Assembly: GCA_963794265.1 (NCBI GenBank)
Contig: CAWCDJ010000007.1
Location: 62,001 to 126,000 of the forward strand
DNA: 64,000 nt
Direction: 5' to 3'
Source of the DNA: CAWCDJ01 sp963794265
Lineage (GTDB): Bacteria; Acidobacteriota; Terriglobia; Bryobacterales; Bryobacteraceae
The position numbers and the translations under genes were made by a program. Of this stretch, positions 23,991-32,543 are shown in pieces. The notes beneath the pieces are model-generated. The model saw only the letters and a list, made by a program, of their open reading frames with translations. It did no database searches and was not told the DNA's origin. Numbering within the stretch: position 1 is the stretch's first letter; each line of letters begins with the position of its first letter.

Positions 23991-26900
23991 TCATTCTTCG
24001 GGAGTGAAATGGGCGTGCGCTTCCGGCCCGGGCAGGACGTCGTGCTCTCCCGCCACCCAGACGTAGAGAGTCGGCAGAAGGAAAATTCCCAGCACCAGGG
24101 CGCCCACCAGCCCGCCCACGATCACGATGGCAAACGGCCGCTGGGAATCCGATCCGATACCTCGCGACAACGCCGCCGGCAGCAGACCCACGCTGGCCAC
24201 CAGCATGGTCATCATGATCGGACGGAGGCGCTGCACGGAACCGAGCACCGCCGCTTCGTGAATCGACTCTCCCCGCGCGCGCAACTGGTTGATGTACTCG
24301 AGCAGAATGACTCCGGTCTGCACCGCCACCCCGAACAGCGCCAAAAACCCGACTCCCGAAGACACGCTGAAGTGGGTGTGGGTCACCAGCAGCGCCACCA
24401 GGCCTCCGATGGGGGCCATGGCCACGTTGGCCAGAATCAGCGCCACCCATTTGAACGACTGGAACATGGTGTAGAGGATCATGCAGATCACCAACAGCGT
24501 GATCGGCACCACGATCATCAGCCGCCGCTGCGAGCGCTTGGCGCTTTCGTACTCGCCGGCCCATTCCAGGTGGTATCCGACCGGCAGTTTCACTTGCCGG
24601 TCTACCCGCCGCATGGCCTCTTCCACCGTGCTCCCCAGGTCGCGGACCGGCACGCTGTACTTGATCGCCACGTAGCGGGAGTTGGCTTCCCGGTAGATTT
24701 CCGACGCGCCGTCGAGCGTATCCACCTGGCACAACTGCGCCAGCGAAACCCGCTCTCCCGAGGGAGCCACGAGGCGGATATTCTCGATTGCCTCCCGGGT
24801 GTCGCGCGAATCCCGGCGGTAGCGCACCACCAGGTCGTAGCGCTGTTCGCCCTGGAGCACCTGGGTCACCGCTTTCCCACCCACGGCGGTCTCGATGGCG
24901 TCCTGCACGTCGGCCACGTTGATGCCGTAACGCGCGGCCCTGGTGCGGTCCACGACGAACTGCAGGTTGGGCTGGCCGATGACGCGGAACAGGCCCAGGT
25001 CCGCGATTCCATCCACGTTGCGCAGAACCTTGACGATCTCTTCGCCCTTTTGCTCGAGCGTCTTGAGATCGTCGCCGTAAATCTTGATGGCTAATTGCCC
25101 TTTGACTCCGCTCACCGCTTCTTCCATGTTGTCCGCGATCGGCTGCGAGAAGTTCCACAGCGCGCCGGGGATCTTCGAGAGCGAGCGGTCCATGGCGGAA
25201 ATCAACTCCTCCTTGTTCTGGCGGAACACCGGCCGCCACTGGTCTTTCGGCTTGAGGTCCACGAAGTACTCGGTGTTGAAGAAACCGGTGGTGTCGGTGC
25301 CGTCGTCGGGCCGCCCGATCTGGCTCACTACCTGCGTGACTTCCGGGAACGATGCCAGAATAATGCGCGCCTGGTCCATCACTTCGGTGCCGGAGGTCGG
25401 TCCGGTGCTCGGAGCCAGGGTCGCCCGCGCCCAGATCGCTCCTTCATCGAGATGCGGCAGAAACTCGGAGCCGATGAGGCCGCTTCCCATCAGGTACGCC
25501 GACCCCGCCACCGCGGCCAGCGCCACCGCCACGGTCGCAAAGCGAAACCGTATGGCCTGGTGCAGCAGTTCGCGATAGCCCTTCGTGATCCAGATCATGG
25601 CCGGGTTGTGCCACTCCCGCACGTGGCCTCGAAACACGTAGCTCGCGAGCACCGGCGCAATCAGCATTGAGAACAGCAGCGAGCCGAGCAGGGCGAACGA
25701 TACGGTCCACGCCATCGGCTTGAACAGCCGTCCTTCCACACGTTGCAGCGTGAAGATCGGCAGATACGCGGTAATGATGATTCCGATCGAATAGAACACC
25801 GGCCGCTGCACCTCGTGAGCCGCCACCCGGATCGGCCCCAGCGACGATCCGTTGGTCTGGCGCTCTCTCCGCCCCAGGTAGCGTACGATGTTCTCGATCA
25901 TGACCACCGCGCCCTCCACCACCATTCCGAAATCGAGCGCTCCGAGCGACAGGAGGTTGGCCGGAATGTGATTCAGGCTCAGGCAGATCGAAGCGAAGAG
26001 CAGGGAGAACGGAATGGTCAGTGCGACGATCAGGGCGCCGCGCGCGTTTCCCAGGAAGAGAAACAGGATCAGCGCCACCAGCAGGATGCCTTCCGTCAGG
26101 TTGTGCAGCACCGTGTGGGTGGTGAAGTGCACCAGGTTGCTGCGGTCCAGAAACGGGACGATCTTCACGCCGGGCGGCAGAATCCGCTCGTTCAGCTCTT
26201 TCACTTTGTCGTGGATGGCGTCGAGCGTCGCGTCCGCCTCCGCCCCCTTGCGCAGCAGGACGATCCCTTCCACCACGTCGCCGTCATCCACCACCGTGCC
26301 GTCCGCGCGGTGGATCGCCTTGCCGATCTGGCCCAGCCGGATTTTCGGGCCCTCCACCACGCTCCCGATGTCGCAGATGCGGATGGGCGTGCCGTTTTGC
26401 GTCTTGACGACGGTCTCTTCGATGTCGCGCACATTGCGAACCAACCCCACCGCGCGCACGTTGATCTGCTGCAACCCCGACTCCACGAAACTGCCGCCCG
26501 CGTTGACGTTGTTGTTCGCCAGTTGCTGCTCCACCTGCCCGATGTTCAGCCCATAGGCCACCAGTTTGTCCGGGTCGAGCCGCACCTGGTACTCGCGGGT
26601 AATGCCGCCGAAGCTCGAAACATCCACGACGTTGGGGACGGACTTGAACTGCTTCTCCAGCGTCCAGTCCTCGATGGTCTTCAGGTCCATCAGGTTGTAA
26701 TTCGGGTTGGTGCTCTTCAGCGTGTACCAGTAGATCTGGCCGACCGGGCTGTAGTCCGGCCCGATCTGCGGCTGCAAACCGGCGGGAAGATCGGCCTGCG
26801 TCAGGCGCTCCAGAACCTTTTGACGATTCCAGTCGTTGCTCGACTGGTCGTCGAAGATCAGCATCACGCTCGACAGGCCGAACAGCGACGTCGAGCGCAG

Positions 26901-27143
26901 ATGATCCAGGTGCGGAATCCCGTTCATCACGATTTCGAGCGGGATCGTGACCTGCTGCTCCACCTCTTCGGCGGCGCGCCCCGGCCACTGCGTGATCACC
27001 TGGACGTAGTTGTTGGCCACGTCCGGATAAGCCTCCACGGGCAGGTTGTGAAACGAAATCGCTCCCCAAACCAGAAGCAGCACGGCCACCGCCGTCATCA
27101 GGAAGCGGTTGTTGAGTGCGTAATCGACCAGCCCGCGAATCAT
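23991..27143 (-). CDS. HME-type RND efflux transporter (CzcA/CusA-like)
   Basis: A 1050-residue inner-membrane pump with the normal two-repeat topology of 12 helices and two periplasmic loops. The helix-4 signature reads DFGMVVEGAVVMIEN (404-418). Heavy-metal RND pumps have DFGxxxDGAxxxxEN here, with D402, D408 and E415 in CzcA for proton relay; in this protein the middle residue is Glu410 instead of Asp. It forms an operon with the adaptor (11-bp gap) and the outer-membrane channel (ATGA overlap). A metal cation substrate (Cu, Zn, Co, Ni) is likely but not certain. Confidence 0.93.
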   Translation of the reverse strand: MIRGLVDYALNNRFLMTAVAVLLLVWGAISFHNLPVEAYPDVANNYVQVITQWPGRAAEEVEQQVTIPLEIVMNGIPHLDHLRSTSLFGLSSVMLIFDDQSSNDWNRQKVLERLTQADLPAGLQPQIGPDYSPVGQIYWYTLKSTNPNYNLMDLKTIEDWTLEKQFKSVPNVVDVSSFGGITREYQVRLDPDKLVAYGLNIGQVEQQLANNNVNAGGSFVESGLQQINVRAVGLVRNVRDIEETVVKTQNGTPIRICDIGSVVEGPKIRLGQIGKAIHRADGTVVDDGDVVEGIVLLRKGAEADATLDAIHDKVKELNERILPPGVKIVPFLDRSNLVHFTTHTVLHNLTEGILLVALILFLFLGNARGALIVALTIPFSLLFASICLSLNHIPANLLSLGALDFGMVVEGAVVMIENIVRYLGRRERQTNGSSLGPIRVAAHEVQRPVFYSIGIIITAYLPIFTLQRVEGRLFKPMAWTVSFALLGSLLFSMLIAPVLASYVFRGHVREWHNPAMIWITKGYRELLHQAIRFRFATVAVALAAVAGSAYLMGSGLIGSEFLPHLDEGAIWARATLAPSTGPTSGTEVMDQARIILASFPEVTQVVSQIGRPDDGTDTTGFFNTEYFVDLKPKDQWRPVFRQNKEELISAMDRSLSKIPGALWNFSQPIADNMEEAVSGVKGQLAIKIYGDDLKTLEQKGEEIVKVLRNVDGIADLGLFRVIGQPNLQFVVDRTRAARYGINVADVQDAIETAVGGKAVTQVLQGEQRYDLVVRYRRDSRDTREAIENIRLVAPSGERVSLAQLCQVDTLDGASEIYREANSRYVAIKYSVPVRDLGSTVEEAMRRVDRQVKLPVGYHLEWAGEYESAKRSQRRLMIVVPITLLVICMILYTMFQSFKWVALILANVAMAPIGGLVALLVTHTHFSVSSGVGFLALFGVAVQTGVILLEYINQLRARGESIHEAAVLGSVQRLRPIMMTMLVASVGLLPAALSRGIGSDSQRPFAIVIVGGLVGALVLGIFLLPTLYVWVAGEHDVLPGPEAHAHFTPEE

Positions 27144-27154
27144 ATGGCCCCGGC

Positions 27155-28306
27155 TTACTGTTCGGCGGTGTTCTGCATCACCAGGGCGTTCGAAACCACC
27201 TGGTCCCCCGGCCGTATCCCCGTCAGGATTTCCTGTTGGTCCGGCGGGATCATCTGGCCCGCCGATACTTCCACGCGGCGGAAAGTCTTATCGCCCGCCG
27301 GTACGTACACCCAGTCGCGATCGTGCAAGTGCAGCACCGCGGATGCGGGCACGGCCGCCCGCACCACCTGCTCCCGGCCATGGAACGTCGCAGTCACGAA
27401 CATTCCGGGCCGCAGAATTCCTGGGTTCGCCAGTTCGAGCCGGACCTTGGCGGTGCGGAGATTGGGATCGAGAATCGGCCCGATATTCGCGATCCGCGCC
27501 GAGAGCACCCGCCCGGGATAGGCGGCCAGCCGGATCTCGGCCACTTCGCCCATGCGCACGCTCGGGAGGTCGTTTTCGTACACGTCGCACAGCACCCAGA
27601 CGCGCGAAAGATCGGTAATGGTGAACAGATTCGGTGAGTTATCGAGGGTCTTCACCCCGGCGGCCGGTGTGACGTTCTGCTCGGTAATCACGCCTGAGGC
27701 CGGCGCTTCGATATCGATGATCCCGCTGGGTTTATTCAGGTCGGCTCCCAGCACGCGCAGACGATCGACGGTGGTTTCCACGTCCACCTTGGCCTTGACT
27801 TCCGTATCCTGCGCCACTTCCAGGTCCTTCTGTGGAATCGCTCCGTCGTCATAGAGCAGCTTGGCACGGTCGTATTGGGCATGTGCTAGCACTTCGTCGG
27901 CCATAGCTTTGCGGTAGTCGGAAAATGCCGACGAAATATCGGAGCTTTGCACCCGCAAGAGCAACTGGCCTTTCGTGACCTGGTCGCCCAAACGGGCGCG
28001 CACGTCCACCACCCGTCCCGAGGCCAGTGAAACTACCGGGATATTGCGGGACACATCCACGCTCACCACCCCGGTGACGTTCATTTGAGGAGCGGATCGC
28101 CGTGCGACCGCCGTCGCCAGGGGAAATTCTTCGGGACGGTCTACCGTGACCATGCCCGGATCCCCATCCTGCACGACCTTGGTTGGCGGAGGCGCGCCCG
28201 CGTCCGGGTCTGGAGTGTCCCCCTTAGCGCCGCACCCGGCCAGAATCAGAGCCGCCGCAATCGCTGTCAAAACCAGACCGGCCCTCGACGCTTCCCAATG
28301 CTTCAT
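27155..28306 (-). CDS. RND efflux periplasmic adaptor (membrane fusion lipoprotein)
   Basis: A 383-residue adaptor with a lipobox LILAGCG near residue 25, so it is probably a lipoprotein. SGRVVDVRARLGDQVTKGQLL and PASGVITEQNVTPAAGVKTL are the two lipoyl half-motifs flanking a helical hairpin (about 140-190). A beta-barrel domain with VRLELANPGILRPGMFVTATF follows. It bridges the inner-membrane pump to the outer channel. Its start overlaps the channel gene stop (ATGA); the pump follows after 11 bp. No metal-binding N-terminal Met/His-rich stretch is visible. Confidence 0.93.
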   Translation of the reverse strand: MKHWEASRAGLVLTAIAAALILAGCGAKGDTPDPDAGAPPPTKVVQDGDPGMVTVDRPEEFPLATAVARRSAPQMNVTGVVSVDVSRNIPVVSLASGRVVDVRARLGDQVTKGQLLLRVQSSDISSAFSDYRKAMADEVLAHAQYDRAKLLYDDGAIPQKDLEVAQDTEVKAKVDVETTVDRLRVLGADLNKPSGIIDIEAPASGVITEQNVTPAAGVKTLDNSPNLFTITDLSRVWVLCDVYENDLPSVRMGEVAEIRLAAYPGRVLSARIANIGPILDPNLRTAKVRLELANPGILRPGMFVTATFHGREQVVRAAVPASAVLHLHDRDWVYVPAGDKTFRRVEVSAGQMIPPDQQEILTGIRPGDQVVSNALVMQNTAEQ

Positions 28307-29562
28307 TGCACAACCTCCCGGCCCACCGCCATATTCATCTGGGCCGCAGCTGTTAAATACGAGCCGATCAGATTCAAGTACGCCAACCGGGTGTCCCGAA
28401 AGGCCTTTTCCGCGTCCAGGAAATCGAGTAAGGATGTGCCTCCGTTCCGATAAGCAACCGAAATCCGGTTGCGGTTATCCTCCGCAAGCGGCAAATACGT
28501 TTCTTTGTACGGCTTCAGAAGATTGAGGGCTTGGACCAATGTCCAATAAGCCGAATCGACGTCGCTCAGGACGGAGGCTTGGGCGGCATCCTGCAACTGC
28601 CCGGTTCGACCGATGTCGATTTGCGTCCGTTCTTTTTCACCCTGATTCCGGTCGAAGATGCGAAGGGGAATGCTGACACCCGCCCCGAGCGTTTCATTGG
28701 CATAAGGGTTGTTGAAGGAAGGGTTGTGCGACCACCATGAGCTGAACGTTGGATCGCTCGATCCGTTGGCGATGGCGAGCTTGTGATTGATCTTGGCCAG
28801 TTCCACGTTCTGCGCGGCTGCTTTCAAATCCGGTCGGGCTGCCATCGCCGTGTCGCGATACTCCTGGAGCGGCTGCAGCGCTCCGTCGAAATCATAGGTT
28901 CCGGTCACGTCGAACCGATCGAGCGGCGTGCGGTCGTTCAGCAAAGTCAGAAGCTGAATCTTGGCAGTTCGGAGATTTACCAGCGCCGTTTCCTGATCCG
29001 CCAGGAATTGGACGCGCTCCAGTATCAGGCGGTTCAGGTCCACGCGGGCCAGATCGCCGGCACTGAAACGCTGCCGGTTAACTCGCAGTTCGCGATCCCA
29101 GTAGTTCAGGTTTTCGTTCGCATTCTGGAGCGTCGCCTTGGCTTGCAGAACCTGCACAAACGCGCTTCGCAAGTCAAACAGCAGACTGCGCTCCTGGTCG
29201 GAATACGTCGATTGCGAAATGGCCGTCGACTCGCGGGCACTATCCAGCCGCAACTCGCGCTTGTGTTGCCGCTCATGCAGATAGCTGATGCCGGATGAAA
29301 ACTGAGTGCCGGCGAACGGCCTCCACACGCCGCTATACGGGGAGATTTGAGTTCCATCCGTCGTTATGTTGAGGTCCGGATTGGGACGCAGATCGGCTGT
29401 GATTTCCTGTGCCTTGGACTCGTCGATACCCAGGCGGCCCGCCCGTAGCGAGGGGTTGGAGGACTCGAACTGATTGCGCACTTGCTGCCAGGTACGGGCG
29501 GTCTGCGCGGACGCACACGTCGAATACGCGAGCACAACGAACCCACACAACCGGCGGCGCAT
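28303..29562 (-). CDS. TolC-family outer-membrane efflux channel
   Basis: A 419-residue protein with signal peptide (MRRRLCGFVVLAYSTCASAQ) and two copies of the OEP domain. Helical blocks include QVLQAKATLQNANENLNYW and RPDLKAAAQNVELAKINH. This is the channel partner of the adjacent adaptor and pump. ATG 29562 is chosen because it gives a signal peptide and has GGGAGG upstream at the right distance; the longer in-frame version would start in the divergent promoter region. It is the first gene of the efflux operon. Confidence 0.93.
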   Translation of the reverse strand: MRRRLCGFVVLAYSTCASAQTARTWQQVRNQFESSNPSLRAGRLGIDESKAQEITADLRPNPDLNITTDGTQISPYSGVWRPFAGTQFSSGISYLHERQHKRELRLDSARESTAISQSTYSDQERSLLFDLRSAFVQVLQAKATLQNANENLNYWDRELRVNRQRFSAGDLARVDLNRLILERVQFLADQETALVNLRTAKIQLLTLLNDRTPLDRFDVTGTYDFDGALQPLQEYRDTAMAARPDLKAAAQNVELAKINHKLAIANGSSDPTFSSWWSHNPSFNNPYANETLGAGVSIPLRIFDRNQGEKERTQIDIGRTGQLQDAAQASVLSDVDSAYWTLVQALNLLKPYKETYLPLAEDNRNRISVAYRNGGTSLLDFLDAEKAFRDTRLAYLNLIGSYLTAAAQMNMAVGREVVQ

Positions 29563-29575
29563 CCATCCTCCCAGG

Positions 29576-29640
29576 TCCGCTGTCTCACGGCCGCAGCCCC
29601 GTGTGGGGTGGAGAGCCGCAACCGTGAGGCAGGCGGATAC
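29576..29640. repeat. Diverged copy of the 69-nt palindrome
   Basis: The arms (about 29576-29600 and 29611-29640) share CCGC, TCTCACGG and GCCGC strings with the element at 23903-23971, in the same inverted order, with gaps. It lies in the leader of the TolC gene, so the efflux operon carries one copy at each end. Confidence 0.55.
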
Positions 29641-29678
29641 CATACTTCGACGGTAGCTAACCATACGGTGTGGAACCA

Positions 29679-29714
29679 CCTATCTTTCAGCGGGCGAAGC
29701 CTATCTTTCAGCGG
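29679..29714 (+). promoter_or_regulatory. Tandem 15-bp direct repeat, likely regulator sites
   Basis: CCTATCTTTCAGCGG occurs exactly twice, at 29679-29693 and 29700-29714. The repeat period is 21 bp, two turns of the helix, so two protein dimers would bind one face. The pair ends 6 bp before the -35 box of the kinase promoter and lies between the divergent efflux operon and the two-component genes. It is a good candidate site for the response regulator at 31148. Confidence 0.65.
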
Positions 29715-29720
29715 CGCTGC

Positions 29721-29749
29721 TTGGCCTGAACTACGCATTTCTCTAGAAT
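29721..29749 (+). promoter_or_regulatory. Promoter of the kinase/regulator pair
   Basis: TTGGCC (29721-29726) and TAGAAT (29744-29749) are separated by 17 bp. The start would be near 29756, giving a leader of about 14 nt that contains CAGGGGG before ATG 29770. Confidence 0.6.
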
Positions 29750-29769
29750 CGGTATCAGGGGGTTCCGAC

Positions 29770-31179
29770 ATGAAAGTGCGCTTCTTCGCTTCGAGCACGC
29801 GCGGAACTCTCGTGCAGGCGGCGGTTCTGATAGCCGCAATCGCCCTGCTCGACTGGCGAATCGACCTGGACATCTCGTTTGGGTTCCTTTATCTCTTCCC
29901 GATTCTGCTGGTTGGGGCCGTTCTCCCGCGCTGGCAGATCGTCGCGCTGGCAGTGCTGTGCACGACCCTGTCGGACGTGTTCGATCCCTTCCGCTTCACG
30001 CTGGCGGTGGGATTGCCGCAGGACATCCTGGTTTTTTCCGCGCTCGCCGGCACCGGTTTGTTCGCATACGAAGTGACGCGCAGCCGGCGCCGCATCGAGG
30101 AGGAGGCGGCGGCCCGGCGGGAAGCTGAGCGGCAGCTCGAATTCCTCATCGAGAGCAGCCCCGCCGCGATCCTCACCGCGGCCGCCGATTGCACCGTGGT
30201 CCGCGCCAATCCGGCCGCCCAGCGGTTGTTCGCGGTTGCCCCCGGCGAATTGCCCGGCAAGGACATCCGCCGCTACATTCCGGCGCTCGGCCGCGTTCCG
30301 TTCAACGGAGGAACGCACCAGACGTTTCGGACCGAGATGCAATGCCGGGGAGAGCGGGAAAACGGCGACGTCTTTCTTGCCAGCGTCTTCTTTTCCACCT
30401 ACACCACCGCCAGCGGCCCACGCCTGGCCGCGCTCATCGTGGACATTTCCGAGGAACTGCGCGAGCGCGAAGAGGCCGGACTCGAACAGCTTATGAGCGG
30501 CTCGCGCATTCTGGTCGGCGCCGTATCGCACGAAGTTCGAAACGTGTGCGGCGCCATTGCCGTCATCTATGAAAACCTGGTGCGGCGAGGCGGACTTGCC
30601 GGGAGCCAGGATTTTGAAGCGCTGGGCGCATTGGTGGAAACCCTGAGCCGGATCGCCTCTCTCGACCTCAAGCAAACGTCCGCGGAACCGCCGGCCGAGG
30701 CCGCCGACCTGGCCGAGATTCTCGGCGATCTGCGGGTTGTGCTCGAGCCCTACTGCAAGGATTCGGACATCCGGCTGCACTGGACGGTGGCGCCTGGCCT
30801 GCCCTTGGTCTGGGCCGACCGCCACCGCCTCCTGCAAGTGCTCCTGAACCTGACCAAGAACAGCGAGCGCGCCTTGCGGAATTCCAGCGTGAAGACCATC
30901 GATATCGAGGTTTCGGCCGGTCCTTCGGCCGTTTCCATCCGCTTCACCGACAGCGGTCCGGGCGTCGAATCGCCCGGCAAGCTCTTCCAACCGTTCCAGA
31001 AAGGCGCCGAATCGACTGGCCTTGGCCTGTACTTGTCACGCGCCCTGCTACGGTCGTTCCGTGGAGAACTGCGGTACGACGCGGCCGCGCCGGGCTGCTC
31101 GTTCGTAATCGACCTTGCCATTGCCGGCGGTCCCCGGGGAGTTCAGGATGCAGCGCATACGACTCTTACTGCTCGATGA
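29770..31179 (+). CDS. PAS-domain membrane sensor histidine kinase
   Basis: A 469-residue kinase. Residues 12-100 form three or four hydrophobic helices, a MASE-like membrane sensor. A PAS domain follows (about 122-232, beginning ERQLEFLIESSPAAILTA). The dimerisation box is GAVSHEVRN with His254. The ATPase part has LLNLTKNSERAL, FTDSGPGV and STGLGLYLSRALLRS. The HisKA-type kinase is paired with a FixJ/NarL-type regulator, as in FixL-FixJ. The ATG at 29770 is chosen for CAGGGGG upstream and the promoter position. Its end overlaps the regulator gene by 32 nt. Confidence 0.92.
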   Translation: MKVRFFASSTRGTLVQAAVLIAAIALLDWRIDLDISFGFLYLFPILLVGAVLPRWQIVALAVLCTTLSDVFDPFRFTLAVGLPQDILVFSALAGTGLFAYEVTRSRRRIEEEAAARREAERQLEFLIESSPAAILTAAADCTVVRANPAAQRLFAVAPGELPGKDIRRYIPALGRVPFNGGTHQTFRTEMQCRGERENGDVFLASVFFSTYTTASGPRLAALIVDISEELREREEAGLEQLMSGSRILVGAVSHEVRNVCGAIAVIYENLVRRGGLAGSQDFEALGALVETLSRIASLDLKQTSAEPPAEAADLAEILGDLRVVLEPYCKDSDIRLHWTVAPGLPLVWADRHRLLQVLLNLTKNSERALRNSSVKTIDIEVSAGPSAVSIRFTDSGPGVESPGKLFQPFQKGAESTGLGLYLSRALLRSFRGELRYDAAAPGCSFVIDLAIAGGPRGVQDAAHTTLTAR

Positions 31180-31786
31180 CCATATCCTCTTTCGGGAGGG
31201 CTTGAGCCGCCTGCTGGCTTCCGAACCGGATTTCGAGATGGCCGGCCACTGCGGCACTTCGGCCGAAGCGCTGGGGCTGCTGCGGCATGCGGAGGTGGAT
31301 ATCGTGCTGCTCGATTTCGACCTCGGCGAGGACCACGGAAGCGAGTTCATCTCCGCCGCGCGGAAGGCCGGCTACGAGGGCAAATTCCTGATGATTACCG
31401 CTGGAATGTCTGCCACCGAGTCGTCCATCGCGCTGCAACTGGGCGCTGCCGGCATCTTCCTGAAACACAACTCTCCCACCGTGCTGGCCCAGGCCATCCG
31501 CACGGTTGCCGAAGGAGGCATGTGGGTGGATCCGAAGATTATCCGGTTGATGGCCGACGGCGTCCACCAGACCGTCGAGCAGGGAGTCCGCAAGCACCTC
31601 ACGGAGCGCGAGCAGGAGGTGCTTCGCGGAATTTTCGAGGGCCTGAGCAATAAGGAAATCGCCTCGCAGTTAAACGTGACCGAAGGCGCCGTCAAGGCTA
31701 CGCTGCAACAGTTATTTCAGAAAACCGGCGTGCGCACCCGCAGCCAGTTGGTCCGGATTGCACTCGAAGCGAGCCTGGTGGAGTGA
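31148..31786 (+). CDS. NarL/FixJ-family response regulator
   Basis: A 212-residue regulator: acidic pair DD (10-11), phospho-acceptor Asp56 (VLLDFDLGEDHG), Lys in IFLKHNSP, and a LuxR-type helix-turn-helix starting LTEREQEVLRGIFEGLSNKEIA. It is co-translated with the kinase upstream. The divergent efflux operon and the tandem 15-bp repeat between them suggest it controls that operon and itself. It ends 1 bp from the convergent adk stop. Confidence 0.94.
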   Translation: MQRIRLLLLDDHILFREGLSRLLASEPDFEMAGHCGTSAEALGLLRHAEVDIVLLDFDLGEDHGSEFISAARKAGYEGKFLMITAGMSATESSIALQLGAAGIFLKHNSPTVLAQAIRTVAEGGMWVDPKIIRLMADGVHQTVEQGVRKHLTEREQEVLRGIFEGLSNKEIASQLNVTEGAVKATLQQLFQKTGVRTRSQLVRIALEASLVE

Positions 31787-31787
31787 G

Positions 31788-32441
31788 TTACACCAGGGCG
31801 GGAACGGGTACCGCGCGCTCGACGGCCTGCGAGACCTGCGCCGGAGCCAGGGATCCGTCGACCGTCCGGACATGGTTTTTGAACCATTCGAGCACGGGGC
31901 CGGTGAGCTCCTGGTAGGCCTTTAGCCGCTGGCGGATCACCTCTTCGCGGTCGTCCTCGCGGGTAAGTAGTTCCGTGCCATCCGCATCGCAGATTCCTGC
32001 CACGCGTGGTGGTTGCGACTGCAAGTTATAGATGTGATGACACTTCGGGCACTGCCGACGGGCCGTAAGGCGTCCCACCAGGGCTGCTTCCGGGACATCC
32101 AGGTGGATGACTATGGGATCCGGCAAACGCCGCTTCCGCAACAGTGCCGTGAACTGCTTCGCTTGCGGCACGGTCCGCGGATACCCATCCAACAGGAAGC
32201 CGTTGGCGCAATCCGGACGAGCGATCCGATTGGCGACCATCCCGTCGACGATCTCATCGCTCACCAATCCGCCCTTCGACAGAATCGAGCAAGCGATCTT
32301 ACCCAATTCCGTACCGGCTTTGCACTCGGCGCGGAACATTTCGCCGGTAGATATGGCCGGCACCTGAAGTCTCTCGGCAAGGAAGGCAGCTTGCGTACCT
32401 TTTCCGCACCCCGGCGGACCGAATAATAGGATGATCAACAC
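31788..32441 (-). CDS. adk: Adenylate kinase with zinc-type lid
   Basis: A 217-residue enzyme interconverting ATP, ADP and AMP. The P-loop is GPPGCGKGT (8-16); DGYPRTVPQAKQF gives the AMP-binding segment. The lid has C-x2-C-x16-C-x2-D (CPKC ... CDAD), a structural metal site typical of zinc-binding adenylate kinases. It stands outside the ribosomal protein operon where adk is often found, downstream of the hopanoid set in the same direction with a 102-bp gap. Confidence 0.95.
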   Translation of the reverse strand: MLIILLFGPPGCGKGTQAAFLAERLQVPAISTGEMFRAECKAGTELGKIACSILSKGGLVSDEIVDGMVANRIARPDCANGFLLDGYPRTVPQAKQFTALLRKRRLPDPIVIHLDVPEAALVGRLTARRQCPKCHHIYNLQSQPPRVAGICDADGTELLTREDDREEVIRQRLKAYQELTGPVLEWFKNHVRTVDGSLAPAQVSQAVERAVPVPALV

Positions 32442-32543
32442 ATTCTCCGCGCCTGCACTCCCCGCAGCGTGAGGCCTGAAAGCCAGACTAACTGGCTGAA
32501 GCGCGGCGCGTCAATCGTAACTAAGTGGATCCAGTCGGTTAGA

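Noticed and set aside
25743..27521. Long open frame (592 codons) on the plus strand
   Set aside because: It lies antisense to the RND pump and adaptor, is rich in His, Arg and Gln and has no family motifs; it is a shadow caused by high GC.
31788..32441. Adenylate kinase as part of the hopanoid operon
   Set aside because: The 102-bp gap and housekeeping role make the neighbourhood with hpnI likely incidental.
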